A DNA stretch of 64,000 nt from Rhodopseudomonas palustris (GCF_034479375.1 NZ_CP140155.1:4688501-4752500); one strand, 5' to 3'. Shown: positions 7,189-17,187, counted from the first letter of the stretch. Notes: a model not told the origin generated them from the sequence alone. A program made the numbers and translations.

Positions 7189-10100
7189 TTACTCCGCCGC
7201 CGCGATGGTCTGCTGGGCGTGCCATTGGTTGAGCAGGGCGCGCAGCGAGGCGGCCTTCACCGGCTTGTTCAGCACCGCGATCTCCTCCTGCCGGGCGGCG
7301 GCGCGGACGCCGGGGCTCCGGTCGGCGGTGATCAGGATCGCCGGGATGGTCACGCCGAAGCGCTGCCGAATGTCGCGGATCGCCGCGATGCCGTTGCCGC
7401 GATCGAGGTGGTAGTCGACCAGCAGCCCGGTGATGCGCCGGCCGGCGGCTTCGATGGCCTTGATCGCCGCGTCCGGATCGGCGACCGCGATCACGCTGGC
7501 GTCCCATGTCGTCAGCAGCGTCTTCATGCCGTCGAGAATCGCCGGGTCGTTCTCGATGCACACCACCAGGCTGCCGCTCATCGAGGCACGCGACAGCGGC
7601 GTCGCGCTGGTCACCGCGGTGGTGTGGTTGACGACGGCGGCGACCGGGACGGTGACGGAGAAGCACGAGCCGCCGCTGCGGTTGGAATCGAGCGCGATGC
7701 CGTGGTTCAGCACCCGCGCCAGCCGCTCCACGATCGACAGCCCGAGGCCGAGGCCGCGCGCGATCCGCGCGCCCTGCTCGAGCCGGTGGAATTCCTTGAA
7801 GATCTCGCCGCGCTTCAGGATCGGCACGCCGACGCCGGTGTCGTAGATGCCGATCTTCAACGCGTCGCCCTGGCGGCGGCAGCCGACCAGCACGCGGCCC
7901 TGCGGGGTGTATTTGATCGCGTTGGAGATCAGGTTCTGCATCAGCCGGCGCAGCATCAGCCGGTCCGACTGCACCGGCAGCGAACACGGCACGAAGGTGA
8001 GCTGCAGCCCCTTGGCGCGCGCGGTCGGCGAGAATTCGATCTCCAGCGAGCGCATCAAATCGCCGATCACGAAATTGGTCAGCGACGGCGTCATCGCGCC
8101 GGCGTCGAGCCGCGAGATGTCGAGCAGCGCGCCGATGATCTCCTCGATCGCTTCCAGCGATTCGTCGATGTTCTCGACCAGCCGCGAATCCTCGCCGCCG
8201 TTCTGGCGTTCGACCAGGCTGGTGGCGTAGAGCCGCGCCGCATTGAGCGGCTGCAGGATGTCGTGGCTCGCCGCCGCGAGGAAGCGGGTCTTGGAGATGT
8301 TGGCTTCCTCGGCGGTGCTCTTGGCCAGCGCGAGCTGCGAGTTCAGCCGCGTCAGTTCCTCGGTGCGTTCGCGCACGCGCCGCTCCAGCGTGGCGTTGGC
8401 GCGCTCCAGCGCCTCGGCCGCCTCGAAGCTCGGCGTGACGTCCGAGAAGGTGATCACCAGCCCGCCGTCCGGCATCCGGTTGGCGCGCACCTCGATCACC
8501 AGATGGCGGTCGTGCAGTCGTTCCAGAAACGGCTCGCCCTCCGTGGTGTAGGAGGCGAGCCGCATCTGGGTCTGCGCTTCCGCGTCGGCCGGGCCGGCGC
8601 CGGCGCTCGACAGGAATTCGAGGATCTCGATCAGCGGGATGCCGATCTGGATGATGTGCGGCGGCAGTCCGAGGATCTCGCCGAACTGCCGGTTGGAGCA
8701 GATCAGTTGCAGATCCGGGTTGAACACGGCGATGCCCTGGCGGACGTGGTTGAGCGCGGTCTGCAGGATCTCGCGGTTGAAATGCAGCGCGGCGTGCGAA
8801 TCGTCGAGCAGCTTCAGCGCGGCTTCGGCGGATACGGTCCGCCTGCGCAGCAGCAGCGACAGCACCAGCCGCGACGACGCCGCCCCGATCGACGATGCGA
8901 TCAGGTGCTCGGCGTGTTTCAGCAATTCGAAATCGGCCGGCGCCGCCGGATCGAGGGTCAACCGGCGGCTGACCGCGAACGACCGAAACGATTCCCGCGC
9001 CCGGTCCGGGCCGAGATACTGGCCGACCGCGCCGAGAATATCCTGCACGGTGACGGTGGTGCGCCAGCGCCGGAACGCCGGCGTCATCGGCGTCAGCGTG
9101 TCGGGCACGAACACTTCGGCCTGCAGCCGGTCGATCGACGACGGCCGGCTCAGCAGCGACAGCACCACATAGGCGAACAGATTGAGCGACAGGCTCCACA
9201 CCACGCCGTGCACCAGCGGCGGCAGCTCGGCGCCGAACAGCGCCTGCGGCCGCAACGACTCGATCCCCCACGGGCCGTGCTGCAACAGCAGCAGTCCCGC
9301 GGTGCTGCTCTCCATGAAGCTCGGGATGAACAGCGTGTAGGCCCAGGCCGCGAAGCCGATCATCATGCCGCCGATCGCGCCCTGCGCGGTGGCGCGGCGC
9401 CAGACCAGGCCGCCGAAGAACGCCGGCGCGAATTGCGCGATCGCGGCGAAGGACAGCAGGCCGATGGCGGCGAGCTGGGTGTTGCCGAGCGCGCGGTAGT
9501 ACAGGTAAGCGAGGATCAGGATGGCGAAGATCGCGACCCGCCGCACCATCAGCAGAAAGCCGCCGAAGCTGCGCTGATCGTTGCGCGGCGCGCCGTGGCG
9601 CTTGAGCACCAGCGGCATCACCAGATCGTTCGACACCATCACGGCCAGCGCCACGCATTCGACGATCACCATCGCGGTCGCCGCCGACAGGCCGCCGATG
9701 AACACCATGAAGCTGAGGAGCGGCGCATTGGCTTCGATCGGCAGCGCCAGCACGAACATGTCGCTGTCGACCGCGCCGAACGGGAATTTCACCAGTCCGG
9801 CCAGCGCGATCGGGATCACGAACAGATTGATCGCGATCAGGTACAGCGGGAACATCCAGCGCGCGCGGCTGACCTCGGCGTCGTTGGTGTTCTCGACGAC
9901 GCCGACATAGAACTGCCGCGGCAGCATCAGGAAGGCGCAGAACGACAGCACCGTCATGGTCAGGAAGGTGGTCGGCGACGGCGTCGCCTCCAGCGCCCGC
10001 ACCGCTTCCGGCATCTTCATCGCGCGCTCGATCAGGTCGGCCGGGCTGAACATCCAGAAGGTGACGAAGATGCCGGCGGCGAGGAACGCCACCAGCTTCA

Positions 10101-10698
10101 CGATGGATTCGGTGGCGATCGCCAGCATCAGGCCATGCTGGTGCTCGGTGGCGCTGGCCTGACGGGCGCCGAACAGCACCGCGAACAGCGCCATCAGCAT
10201 CGCCACGACCAGCGCCATGTCGCCGACGATCGGGATCTGTCCGATGTTGTGGTCGTCGCCGAGGATGGTCTGCAGCGACGACGCCACCGCCTTGAGCTGC
10301 AGCGCGATATAGGGGACCGAGCCGATGATGGCGATGATCGCCACCGTGGCGGCGACCTTCTGGCTCTTGCCGTAGCGGGCGGCGATGAAGTCGGCGATCG
10401 AGGTGATGTTCTGCGATTTCGCCAGCCGGATGACGCGACGCAGCAGCGGCGTGAACACCGCGATCAGCAGGATCGGGCCGACATAGATCGCGAGGAAGTC
10501 TGTGCTGGTCCGGCTGGCGAAGCCGACCGAGCCGAAGAACGTCCAGGAGGTGCAGTAGATCGCCAGCGACAGCGGGTAGATCAGACCGCCGGCCCGCTCG
10601 CGCTGACGCTGCGACAGCCGGTCGCCGTAGCTCGCGACGCCGAACAGCAGGCCGATATAGGCGAGCGCGGCTGCGATCACGCCCCAATCGTGCAGCAT
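7189..10698 (-). CDS. CrbS-like hybrid: Na+/solute symporter, STAC, PAS, histidine kinase and receiver
   Basis: Very large membrane sensor of 1169 residues. Residues 1 to about 490 form a sodium:solute symporter (SLC5) domain of 12-13 helices (start WGVIAAALAYIGLLFGVASY). About 550-620 matches the STAC linker (QDILGAVGQYLGPDRARESF). About 640-760 is PAS (ICSNRQFGEILGLP), followed by a coiled coil (ERRVRERTEELTRLNSQLAL). The kinase has its phospho-accepting His near 811 in AAASHDILQPL, the N box in NLISNAIKYTP, and ATP lid GLGLGLSIVERLA. The C-terminal receiver (about 1050-1165) has its Asp near 1093 in LLVDYHLD and Lys in VLNKPVK. This is the layout of CrbS/MxtR, which sense small carboxylates and control acetate use. 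It converges on its likely partner regulator at 6164. Confidence 0.9.
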   Translation of the reverse strand: MLHDWGVIAAALAYIGLLFGVASYGDRLSQRQRERAGGLIYPLSLAIYCTSWTFFGSVGFASRTSTDFLAIYVGPILLIAVFTPLLRRVIRLAKSQNITSIADFIAARYGKSQKVAATVAIIAIIGSVPYIALQLKAVASSLQTILGDDHNIGQIPIVGDMALVVAMLMALFAVLFGARQASATEHQHGLMLAIATESIVKLVAFLAAGIFVTFWMFSPADLIERAMKMPEAVRALEATPSPTTFLTMTVLSFCAFLMLPRQFYVGVVENTNDAEVSRARWMFPLYLIAINLFVIPIALAGLVKFPFGAVDSDMFVLALPIEANAPLLSFMVFIGGLSAATAMVIVECVALAVMVSNDLVMPLVLKRHGAPRNDQRSFGGFLLMVRRVAIFAILILAYLYYRALGNTQLAAIGLLSFAAIAQFAPAFFGGLVWRRATAQGAIGGMMIGFAAWAYTLFIPSFMESSTAGLLLLQHGPWGIESLRPQALFGAELPPLVHGVVWSLSLNLFAYVVLSLLSRPSSIDRLQAEVFVPDTLTPMTPAFRRWRTTVTVQDILGAVGQYLGPDRARESFRSFAVSRRLTLDPAAPADFELLKHAEHLIASSIGAASSRLVLSLLLRRRTVSAEAALKLLDDSHAALHFNREILQTALNHVRQGIAVFNPDLQLICSNRQFGEILGLPPHIIQIGIPLIEILEFLSSAGAGPADAEAQTQMRLASYTTEGEPFLERLHDRHLVIEVRANRMPDGGLVITFSDVTPSFEAAEALERANATLERRVRERTEELTRLNSQLALAKSTAEEANISKTRFLAAASHDILQPLNAARLYATSLVERQNGGEDSRLVENIDESLEAIEEIIGALLDISRLDAGAMTPSLTNFVIGDLMRSLEIEFSPTARAKGLQLTFVPCSLPVQSDRLMLRRLMQNLISNAIKYTPQGRVLVGCRRQGDALKIGIYDTGVGVPILKRGEIFKEFHRLEQGARIARGLGLGLSIVERLARVLNHGIALDSNRSGGSCFSVTVPVAAVVNHTTAVTSATPLSRASMSGSLVVCIENDPAILDGMKTLLTTWDASVIAVADPDAAIKAIEAAGRRITGLLVDYHLDRGNGIAAIRDIRQRFGVTIPAILITADRSPGVRAAARQEEIAVLNKPVKAASLRALLNQWHAQQTIAAAE

Positions 10699-10828
10699 CG
10701 CGGTGGTGCTCCTCGCGTGTCATGCGCCGACCGGATTTTTAGCGGGTGAGACCGCCACACGCGACAGGGATTTTCCCTGCCGCGCGGCGCCTCCCGCCGA
10801 AAATCGTCTGCCGGGCGCGGCGCGCGGG

Positions 10829-12058
10829 CTATTCCGCCGCGATCGCCTTGGCGCCGAGCGGCAGGCCGAGCTGGCCCCAGACCTGGACGAGGGCTTCGGC
10901 CAGCGCGTCGATCAGCTTGTCGTCGTGATAGGGCGACGGCGTGATCCGCAGCCGTTCGAGGCCGCGGGCGACGGTCGGATAGTTGATCGGCTGGATGTAG
11001 ATGCCGTGCTGTTCGAGCAGCAGATCGGACGCCTTCTTGCATTTTTCGGCGTCGCCGACGAACACCGGAACGATATGGGTGTCGGTCGGCATCACCGGAA
11101 TGCCGGCATTGTTCAGCACCGCCTTGACCCGCGCGGCGCGGTCCTGGTGGCGCTCACGCTCCCACGACGATGTCTTGAGGTGCCGGATCGCGGCGGTCGC
11201 GGCGGCGCAGATCGGCGGCGGCAGCGACGTGGTGAAGATGAAGCCCGGCGCGTAGGAACGCACCGCGTCGATCACATCGGCCTTGCCGGCGATGTAGCCG
11301 CCGAGGCAGCCGAACGCCTTGGCCAGCGTCGCTTCGATGATGTCGATGCGCGCCATCACGCCGTCGCGCTCGGCGACGCCGGCGCCGCGCGGCCCGTACA
11401 TGCCGACCGCGTGGACCTCGTCGCAATAGGTCATCGCGTTGTACTTCTCGGCGAGATCGCAGATCTTCGCCAGCGGCGCGGTGTCGCCGTCCATCGAATA
11501 CAGGCTCTCGAACGCGATCAGCTTCGGCCGGTCGGGGCCGGCGGCGATCAGCAGCTCTTCGAGATGGGCGGTGTCGTTGTGGCGCCAGACCACGCGCTCG
11601 CAGCCGGACTGCCGGATGCCTTCGATCATCGAATTATGGTTGAGCGCGTCCGACAGGATCAGGCAGTTCGGAATCAGCTTGCCGAGCGTCGACAGGCCGG
11701 TCTGGTTCGACACGTAGCCCGAGGTGAACAGCAATGCTGCTTCCTTGCCGTGCAGATCGGCGATTTCGCGCTCGAGTTGCACCAGCGGATGGTGCGTGCC
11801 GGCGATGTTGCGGGTGCCGCCGGCGCCGGTGCCGATCCGCGTCGTGGTCTCGACCATCGCGCCGATCACCTTCGGGTGCTGGCCCATGCCGAGGTAATCG
11901 TTCGAGCACCAGATCACGACGTCGCGAGGGCCGGTCTGCGAATGCCACACGGCCTGCGGAAACCTGCCGGCGATCCGCTCGAGGTCGGCGAATACGCGAT
12001 AGCGGCGCTCGTCGTGCAGGCGGGTGAGAGCGTCCTCGAAGAATTTGCTGTACTGCAT
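10829..12058 (-). CDS. hemA: 5-aminolevulinate synthase
   Basis: Condenses glycine and succinyl-CoA to 5-aminolevulinate, the first step of heme, bacteriochlorophyll and cobalamin synthesis by the C4 pathway of alphaproteobacteria. PLP fold-type I marks are [15 protein letters not shown], the glycine loop [25 protein letters not shown], and the PLP lysine in [16 protein letters not shown]. The 409 residues from [11 protein letters not shown] match the usual length; an upstream in-frame start at 12100 would add 14 residues not typical of the family. An FNR/FixK-type box lies 150 bp upstream of the start (12208-12221), so induction under low oxygen is expected. Confidence 0.96.
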   Translation of the reverse strand: MQYSKFFEDALTRLHDERRYRVFADLERIAGRFPQAVWHSQTGPRDVVIWCSNDYLGMGQHPKVIGAMVETTTRIGTGAGGTRNIAGTHHPLVQLEREIADLHGKEAALLFTSGYVSNQTGLSTLGKLIPNCLILSDALNHNSMIEGIRQSGCERVVWRHNDTAHLEELLIAAGPDRPKLIAFESLYSMDGDTAPLAKICDLAEKYNAMTYCDEVHAVGMYGPRGAGVAERDGVMARIDIIEATLAKAFGCLGGYIAGKADVIDAVRSYAPGFIFTTSLPPPICAAATAAIRHLKTSSWERERHQDRAARVKAVLNNAGIPVMPTDTHIVPVFVGDAEKCKKASDLLLEQHGIYIQPINYPTVARGLERLRITPSPYHDDKLIDALAEALVQVWGQLGLPLGAKAIAAE

Positions 12059-12207
12059 TGCGATGACCTGGAAGGAACGGGAAACATCGAAGGGCCGCAA
12101 CAGGCGACCTCGGTATTAGAACCCTTCCATCCCGGATGTCGAGGCGCAATTGGTCCTAGTGGCTGCGTCGCAAGCGTAGCTCGCTGCTCCCCGACGCAGG
12201 TCAAAGC

Positions 12208-12221
12208 TTGATAAAGATCAA
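12208..12221 (-). promoter_or_regulatory. FNR/FixK-type box upstream of hemA
   Basis: TTGATAAAGATCAA is a perfect match to the palindromic consensus TTGAT-N4-ATCAA bound by FixK, FnrN and FnrL. It is 150 bp upstream of the hemA start, in the only gap that can hold the hemA promoter. Oxygen control of hemA through this class of regulator is established in Bradyrhizobium and Rhodobacter; here it is inferred from the site. Confidence 0.85.
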
Positions 12222-12259
12222 TGCATTGGCCGAGGCGTCTGTCTTGCAGACGGCAGGGA

Positions 12260-13324
12260 TCAGACGGCCCTGAAGCGCAGGATGCCGTCGGCCTCGTCGA
12301 CGATCGTCAGGCGGTTCTGCGCCAGCATGTAGTTCACATGCGCGATCAGTTCACCGGCGGCGAAACCGGTCTGATGCGCATCCAGCACGTGCTTGTGGAA
12401 CACCACCGGCACGAGTTCGGCGGAACTCATCGCCCGGTCGCGGCAGGCCTCCGCGATCACGCCGCAGCGCTCCTCGTGGTGATCGGCGAGCTGCTTGATG
12501 CGGGTGTGGACGCCGTAGAACGGCAGGCCGTGGCCGGGCAGCACCAGCACATCCTCGGGCAGCAGCGTGGTCAGCTCCGCGAGCGATTTCAGATAGGAGC
12601 CGAGCGCGTCCTCGTCCGGCTCGTGCGCCCAGACGCTGACATTGGGCGAGATCTTGCTCAGCACCTGATCGGCCGACAGAAACAGCTTGTCGGCGGCGCA
12701 GTACAACATAACCTGATCGGGCGAGTGGCCGGCGCCGGTGATGATGCGAAACGTCCGCGCGCCGATCCGGATATCGTCGCCCTTTGTCAGCCTTCGATAC
12801 GCCGCCGGCAGCGGCACCGCGCGCTTCAGATAGTCCTGACCGCGGCCGAGCAATTGCGCGGTGATCGATTCGTCCATGCCGTGGCGGTGGAAGAACTCGC
12901 GCGAATTGACGAGACGCTCTTCGCTGCGGCGATTCTGGTGATAGACGCCCTGCAGATATTCGATCTGCGACATGTAGAACGGGCAGCGGAAACGCTGCAC
13001 GATCCAGCCGGCCTGGCCGAAATGGTCGGGGTGGGCGTGGGTCACGATCACGCGGCTGATGGCGAAGCCTTTGAGCGCGCCGTCGAACAGCGTTTCCCAT
13101 GCGGCGATCGTGGTGTCGTTGCCGAAGCCGGTGTCGACCATCGCCCAGCCGTCGCCGTCGGCGAGCAGATAGATGTTCACATGGTTGAGCCGGAACGGCA
13201 GCTTCAGCCGCAGCCACAGCACGCCCGGCGCGATCTCGACGACCTCGTCGGCTCCGGGATGGCTTTCCAGCGGAAAGCGCAGATCGTCATGGGGGGTGTC
13301 GAGGGCGTCGGTTTTCTTATGCAT
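12260..13324 (-). CDS. MBL-fold metallohydrolase
   Basis: Metallo-beta-lactamase-fold hydrolase of 354 residues. The dinuclear metal motif is VIVTHAHPDHFGQAGW (HxHxDH), with further ligands in TGAGHSPDQ and VLVLPGHGLPFYG, and the early aspartate in WAMVDTGFGND. An extra C-terminal region of about 100 residues (IKQLADHHEERCGVIAEACR and on) has the winged-helix-like tail of the LACTB2/glyoxalase-II-like subgroup. The substrate cannot be told. No signal peptide. It stands alone, tail-to-head before hemA on the same strand. Confidence 0.85.
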   Translation of the reverse strand: MHKKTDALDTPHDDLRFPLESHPGADEVVEIAPGVLWLRLKLPFRLNHVNIYLLADGDGWAMVDTGFGNDTTIAAWETLFDGALKGFAISRVIVTHAHPDHFGQAGWIVQRFRCPFYMSQIEYLQGVYHQNRRSEERLVNSREFFHRHGMDESITAQLLGRGQDYLKRAVPLPAAYRRLTKGDDIRIGARTFRIITGAGHSPDQVMLYCAADKLFLSADQVLSKISPNVSVWAHEPDEDALGSYLKSLAELTTLLPEDVLVLPGHGLPFYGVHTRIKQLADHHEERCGVIAEACRDRAMSSAELVPVVFHKHVLDAHQTGFAAGELIAHVNYMLAQNRLTIVDEADGILRFRAV

Positions 13325-13453
13325 TTTTCGCAGGCTCCCGCTATCGACTTAGCGGGACCGGGCCGGCTGCGCCAGCCAAAAAGCCACGCGAGCCGCCTGG
13401 GCGGCGATCAGTTGGGGCATCGCGGCCTGCGAAAAACGCAGGGCAGGGCATGA

Positions 13454-13482
13454 AAAAGCCGGCGGCGCGGACGCCGCCGGCT
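13454..13482 (-). terminator. Rho-independent terminator of the chemoreceptor gene
   Basis: An 11-bp GC-rich stem (AGCCGGCGGCG at 13458-13468 with its complement at 13472-13482). On the minus strand it is followed by a run of T. It lies 17 bp past the stop of the gene at 13499. Confidence 0.85.
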
Positions 13483-13498
13483 GGTGCGCCGATCCAGT

Positions 13499-15634
13499 TC
13501 AGGCGGCGCGGATATTCGACAGGAACTCGTCGATCTCGCTGCGCAGCAGGTCGGCCTCCTGGCGCAGCGCGCCGGACGCCGCCAGCACTTCGGATGCCGC
13601 CGAACCGGCCTGGGTCGAGGCGGCGCTGACGCCGACGATATTGCCCGACACTTCGGTGGTGCCGCCGGCGGCCTGCTGGATGTTGCGGGCGATCTCCCGG
13701 GTCGCGGCGCCCTGTTCCTCGACGGCGGCGGTGATCGCGGTGGTCACCTCGTTGATCGCGGTGATGGTCTGGCCGATATTGCGGATCGCCCCCACCGCCG
13801 AACTGGTGACGCCCTGCATCGCGACGATCTGGGTGCGAATCTCCTCGGTCGCCTTGGCGGTCTGGCTGGCGAGGCTCTTCACCTCGGAAGCCACCACGGC
13901 GAAGCCGCGGCCGGCGTCACCGGCGCGGGCCGCCTCGATGGTCGCGTTCAGCGCCAGCAGGTTGGTCTGCGAGGCGATGCTCTGGATCAGGTCGATCACC
14001 GCGCTGATCCGTTCGGCATTGTCGGCCAGCCCCTGCATCGTCGAGTCGGTCGCGCCGGCTTCCTGCACGGCCCGGTTGGCGATCTCGGCCGATGTCGTCA
14101 CCTGCCGGCTGATTTCGTTGATCGAGGACGCGAGCTGATCGGTTCCGGACGCCACGGTCTGGACGTTGACCGAGGTTTCCTCGGCGGCGGAGGCGACGGC
14201 GGTGACCAGCGAGCTCGAACGCTCGGCCGTCGTCGCCATGCTCTGCGCCGTCTCCTGCATTGTATTCGTCGACGCCTGCAGCTTCTCCATCGCGGCGCGC
14301 ACCGTCGCCTCGAAATCGGCGATCCGGGCCTCGATCCGCCTCGTCCGTTCGGCCTTGGCGGCGCGATCCTTGTCCTGCTCCTCGGTCAGCGCGCGGGTCT
14401 GGATCATGTTGTCGCGGAACACTTCGAGCGATTCGGCCATCACGGCGATCTCGTCGCGGCGGCTGCCGCGATCGATCTCGGTGTCGAGGTTGCCGGCGGA
14501 CAGCGACTGCATCGAGCGCTGCAGCCCGCCGATCCGGCGCACGATGCTGCGGCCGACATACAGCCAGACGAACAGCGCCGAGCCGACCAGCGTCAGCACG
14601 CCGAGACCAATCATCACCTGGGTCGCGAGCGAAATCTGCTGCTGGGCTTCCGTCGCCGCTGCCGCCGTCTCGCTGCGGACGCTGTCGACGAGCTGCTTGA
14701 CGCTGATGCCGAGCCCGACATTGAGCTTGCGGGTCTCGTCGAGGATCAGGTCGCTGTAATCGGCGGCATCGAGTTCCTTCTGGCGCATCTTGAAGATGCT
14801 GGTCTTGCCGTCGCCGAGTGCCAGGAGCTTCTGCGCCGCCGCCTTGATCGCCGCGGTGGTTTCGCCCGCGGGCAGGCCGTCGAGATTGGAGGCGACCTGC
14901 TGGCGCGCCTCCTTGAAGGAGGTTTCGACCGGCTCGAGCGCGTCGGAATTGCGCGCCGACAGCGCCGCCATCAGATTCGAGGCGGCCAGATTGCTGAGGG
15001 CGATCACGTTGCCCAGTTGTTCGATCCGTCGTCCGGCTTCGGTCGCGTCGTCCTGCGAGAGGTTCGCCGAGGCCAGCACCGCATTCATCTGGGTCTGCGC
15101 GTTCAGCATCGCCGGGTTGGCGACGGCGATGAAGGCTTCGTGCGAACTGCGCAGATCGTCGTAGACCTTGTCGTGCTGGCGGGCGAGATCGAGCCGCTCC
15201 TGCGCCGCGGCGCCGAGGCTGCGAATCGTGTCGTCGATATTCCGCAGCGTTTCGGACATCGCCGCGACCACGGATTTGTCGGCGCCGTAGCTGGTGATAT
15301 CGGCCAGTTTCTGGGTCGCGACCGTCTGCGCTTCCTTCATCCGCGCGGAGCGCTCTTTGAGCTGGTCGGGCGTGGACGAGACCAGCAGCATCGGCGCCAG
15401 GCTGGCCAGGCGTTCGCTTTCGGTGGCCAGTTGCAGGCTTGCGGCGAGTTTGGGGATATCGCGACCGCTCAGTCCCGTCATCGTCGTGCCGAGCTCGCGC
15501 AGGCTGACGCCCGCTCCGGCACTGATCAGAATGGCCATGCCGGCGATGACGGCAAACGCCGCAAACAGGCTGCCGCGGATTCCGAATTGCGGCATGCGTA
15601 TGCGCGGCCGCGCGACCTTCAGTCGTCCAAACAT
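13499..15634 (-). CDS. Methyl-accepting chemotaxis protein
   Basis: Transmembrane chemoreceptor that signals to CheA/CheW. From [13 protein letters not shown] the protein has 711 residues: a first membrane helix at about 22-45 ([20 protein letters not shown]), a long periplasmic helical sensor region to about 345, a second helix ([20 protein letters not shown]), a HAMP domain ([20 protein letters not shown]), and a signalling domain with the hairpin tip [20 protein letters not shown]. No C-terminal CheR-binding pentapeptide is visible. The ligand is unknown. An upstream in-frame start at 15691 would add 19 residues before the basic N-terminus; the chosen ATG is the better family match. Confidence 0.92.
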   Translation of the reverse strand: MFGRLKVARPRIRMPQFGIRGSLFAAFAVIAGMAILISAGAGVSLRELGTTMTGLSGRDIPKLAASLQLATESERLASLAPMLLVSSTPDQLKERSARMKEAQTVATQKLADITSYGADKSVVAAMSETLRNIDDTIRSLGAAAQERLDLARQHDKVYDDLRSSHEAFIAVANPAMLNAQTQMNAVLASANLSQDDATEAGRRIEQLGNVIALSNLAASNLMAALSARNSDALEPVETSFKEARQQVASNLDGLPAGETTAAIKAAAQKLLALGDGKTSIFKMRQKELDAADYSDLILDETRKLNVGLGISVKQLVDSVRSETAAAATEAQQQISLATQVMIGLGVLTLVGSALFVWLYVGRSIVRRIGGLQRSMQSLSAGNLDTEIDRGSRRDEIAVMAESLEVFRDNMIQTRALTEEQDKDRAAKAERTRRIEARIADFEATVRAAMEKLQASTNTMQETAQSMATTAERSSSLVTAVASAAEETSVNVQTVASGTDQLASSINEISRQVTTSAEIANRAVQEAGATDSTMQGLADNAERISAVIDLIQSIASQTNLLALNATIEAARAGDAGRGFAVVASEVKSLASQTAKATEEIRTQIVAMQGVTSSAVGAIRNIGQTITAINEVTTAITAAVEEQGAATREIARNIQQAAGGTTEVSGNIVGVSAASTQAGSAASEVLAASGALRQEADLLRSEIDEFLSNIRAA

Positions 15635-15780
15635 TCCCGCCCCCAGAGTGCTTCCTCTGCCCTGTCCTGATGATGACCGGACAGTGTGCACTATTGGGCT
15701 AGGGGGTTAATTTTTGTCCGATTATCGGTGTGCTGTTTTGAACAAATTGGCCGACGGCCGCGGCTGTGGCCCAACTCCCG

Positions 15781-15799
15781 AATTGTTGGGTAAACAATT
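15781..15799. promoter_or_regulatory. Perfect inverted repeat upstream of the chemoreceptor gene
   Basis: AATTGTT-GGGTA-AACAATT: 7-bp perfect arms with a 5-bp spacer, AT-rich in a GC-rich genome, about 150 bp upstream of the chemoreceptor start. It could be an operator for a dimeric repressor; no known box is assigned. Confidence 0.35.
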
Positions 15800-15831
15800 T
15801 GCCCATGCATATTCCGCCGGGCGCAAATCAA

Positions 15832-15863
15832 TAAAAAAGGGCCGGCGTGACGCCGGCCCTTTC
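15832..15863 (-). terminator. Rho-independent terminator of the porin gene
   Basis: Stem AAAGGGCCGGCGT / ACGCCGGCCCTTT with almost no loop beyond GA. Read on the minus strand it is followed by TTTTTTATTG. It lies about 31 bp past the porin stop at 15894, a strong terminator for a highly expressed gene. Confidence 0.9.
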
Positions 15864-15893
15864 TCAGCCCCGAAGGGATTTCGTCAGTACTGA

Positions 15894-16610
15894 TCAGTAC
15901 TTGGCGACGACCGGACCGCCCCAGTTGAAGCGGTAGTTCAGGCCGGCCTTGACGACGTGCTGATCGGCCTTGGCGGTGAAGCCAGCGCCCAGATCGACGT
16001 TGCCGAAGTCGTAGTACTGATATTCGATCTTGCCCGACCAGTTCTGGGCGAACAGATACTCGAGACCGCCGCCGACGGTGTAACCGTCCATGCTGCTGGT
16101 GGACGAGATCGAGCCGAGGACCGTGTTCGACAGGCTGGTCTTGTAGTCAGCGTACGCCCAACCGCCCTTGACGTAGAGCAGTGCCGGACCCCAGGTGTAG
16201 CCGAGGCGGCCGGTGACCGACGCCAGACCGCGCTGGTTGTCGGCGAAGCTGTAGACGCCGGCAACGCCGGGAACGGTGAAGTTCACCGCGTCGTTGCTGC
16301 CGCTCAGCCAGGAGTACTGACCTTCGAGGCCCAGCACCCAGCTCGGAGCGAACTGCCAGTCGTAACCGGCCTGCACACCGCCGAGGAACTTGCCGTCGTT
16401 GCTGGCGGTCACGCCAGTGCCGATCGAGTTGTCGCCGGCGAAGGCGCCGCCGATGTGACCACCGATGTAGAAGCCGGTCCAGTTATAGATCGGGGCCGGG
16501 GGGGCGTAGACCGGGGCCTTGTTGTAGGGGCGGGCCGCGAGGTCGGCGGCGAGGGCCGGAGCCGCGCCGAGGGCAACCAGAGCAACGGTTGCGAGAAGGA
16601 TCTTCTTCAT
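15894..16610 (-). CDS. Omp31/opacity-type outer-membrane beta-barrel protein
   Basis: Eight-stranded outer-membrane barrel of the Omp25/Omp31 family abundant in Rhizobiales. The 238 residues start with a clear signal peptide (MKKILLATVALVALGAAPAL, cleavage after ALA). The mature protein begins ADLAARPYNKAPVYAPPAPI, then NWTGFYIGGHIGGAF, the family signature, followed by alternating aromatic strands. It ends KAGLNYRFNWGGPVVAKY, close to the usual C-terminal pattern. ATG at 16610 follows GGAGA; the longer upstream frame has no signal peptide and is rejected. It is followed by a strong terminator, so it is probably monocistronic and highly expressed. Confidence 0.93.
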   Translation of the reverse strand: MKKILLATVALVALGAAPALAADLAARPYNKAPVYAPPAPIYNWTGFYIGGHIGGAFAGDNSIGTGVTASNDGKFLGGVQAGYDWQFAPSWVLGLEGQYSWLSGSNDAVNFTVPGVAGVYSFADNQRGLASVTGRLGYTWGPALLYVKGGWAYADYKTSLSNTVLGSISSTSSMDGYTVGGGLEYLFAQNWSGKIEYQYYDFGNVDLGAGFTAKADQHVVKAGLNYRFNWGGPVVAKY

Positions 16611-16939
16611 TGTGGTTCTCCAGGAGTCGTCTTCAACAGAGGGACGTTTGTCGTCACCATCTGGATCAAGATTTAGCGCGGTCCTGCATAAAAAGCTGTC
16701 ACCTAGCGGCAACACTGGTTGTGGAACTAAACGTATGAGTTTCAACAATTTTTCTTGCTTAATGGAACCTAAAAGAAACCTTAAATTGGCCTTAATCCGG
16801 TTCCCTTGGCTTGCTCAATTTTGGGGCATTTCCGGGTAAATGTGACGGGAATGCCTCTCGCCAGGGCAGGGACGCGCCCGTAGCGGTGTCGGACTAGGGA
16901 TCCCCTGCAACGTTCGATTGATCGACGCTGGCGTTTTTC
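16611..16939. other. AT-rich divergent intergenic region between porin and zinc operon
   Basis: About 330 bases without a supported gene. It is unusually AT-rich around 16720-16800 (for example TTTCAACAATTTTTCTTGC) and should hold the porin promoter on the minus strand. No -10/-35 pair is clear enough to call. Confidence 0.5.
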
Positions 16940-16954
16940 TGTTATAGTATAACA
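16940..16954 (+). promoter_or_regulatory. Zur-type operator of the zinc-uptake operon
   Basis: TGTTATAGTATAACA is a perfect 7-1-7 palindrome, the core of the Zur boxes known from proteobacteria (TGTTATANTATAACA). It lies just upstream of the small His-rich gene that precedes znuC-znuB-znuA. Zinc-loaded Zur would block transcription; zinc starvation would release it. Confidence 0.9.
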
Positions 16955-16989
16955 ACTCCTCCCCGATGCCTCCATTCGAGCGGTCTGAG

Positions 16990-17187
16990 ATGGACGCCCC
17001 TCAAACCGATTCGCGTCATTCTGCCTCACCGAAGCCGGTCCACATGCATATTCACGGCGCCGATTCGCCGCACCCGGTACAGCCGCCGCCCTGGTCGATC
17101 CTGCGCATGACGCTGGCGGGCCGGCTGGCGGCCGCCATGGCGGTCAGCGCTGTGCTGTGGGCGGTCGTTCTGCTGGCGATGAGGTGA
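16990..17187 (+). CDS. Small His-rich single-pass membrane protein heading the zinc operon
   Basis: 65 residues from MDAPQTDSRHSAS, or 73 if the ATG at 16966 is used; neither has a strong ribosome-binding site. The N-terminal half is polar with many histidines (VHMHIHGADSPHP), followed by one membrane helix (LAGRLAAAMAVSAVLWAVVL). I know no named family. It is the first gene after the Zur-type palindrome and ends 2 bp before znuC, with its last codons forming the znuC ribosome-binding site (GAGGTGA), so translation is probably coupled. The histidines and the place in the operon suggest zinc binding or help to the transporter; this is inference. Confidence 0.65.
   Translation: MDAPQTDSRHSASPKPVHMHIHGADSPHPVQPPPWSILRMTLAGRLAAAMAVSAVLWAVVLLAMR

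Noticed and set aside
7132..10749. A 1205-codon open frame on the plus strand opposite the CrbS-like gene
   Set aside because: It is the antisense of a clear multidomain protein. Its translation is Arg/Gln/His/Asp-rich with no domain, as expected from a GC-rich third-position shadow.
15721..15728. CCGATAAT on the minus strand upstream of the chemoreceptor gene, like a flagellar sigma-28 -10 element
   Set aside because: The -10 half fits, but no TAAA-type -35 is found at the right distance.
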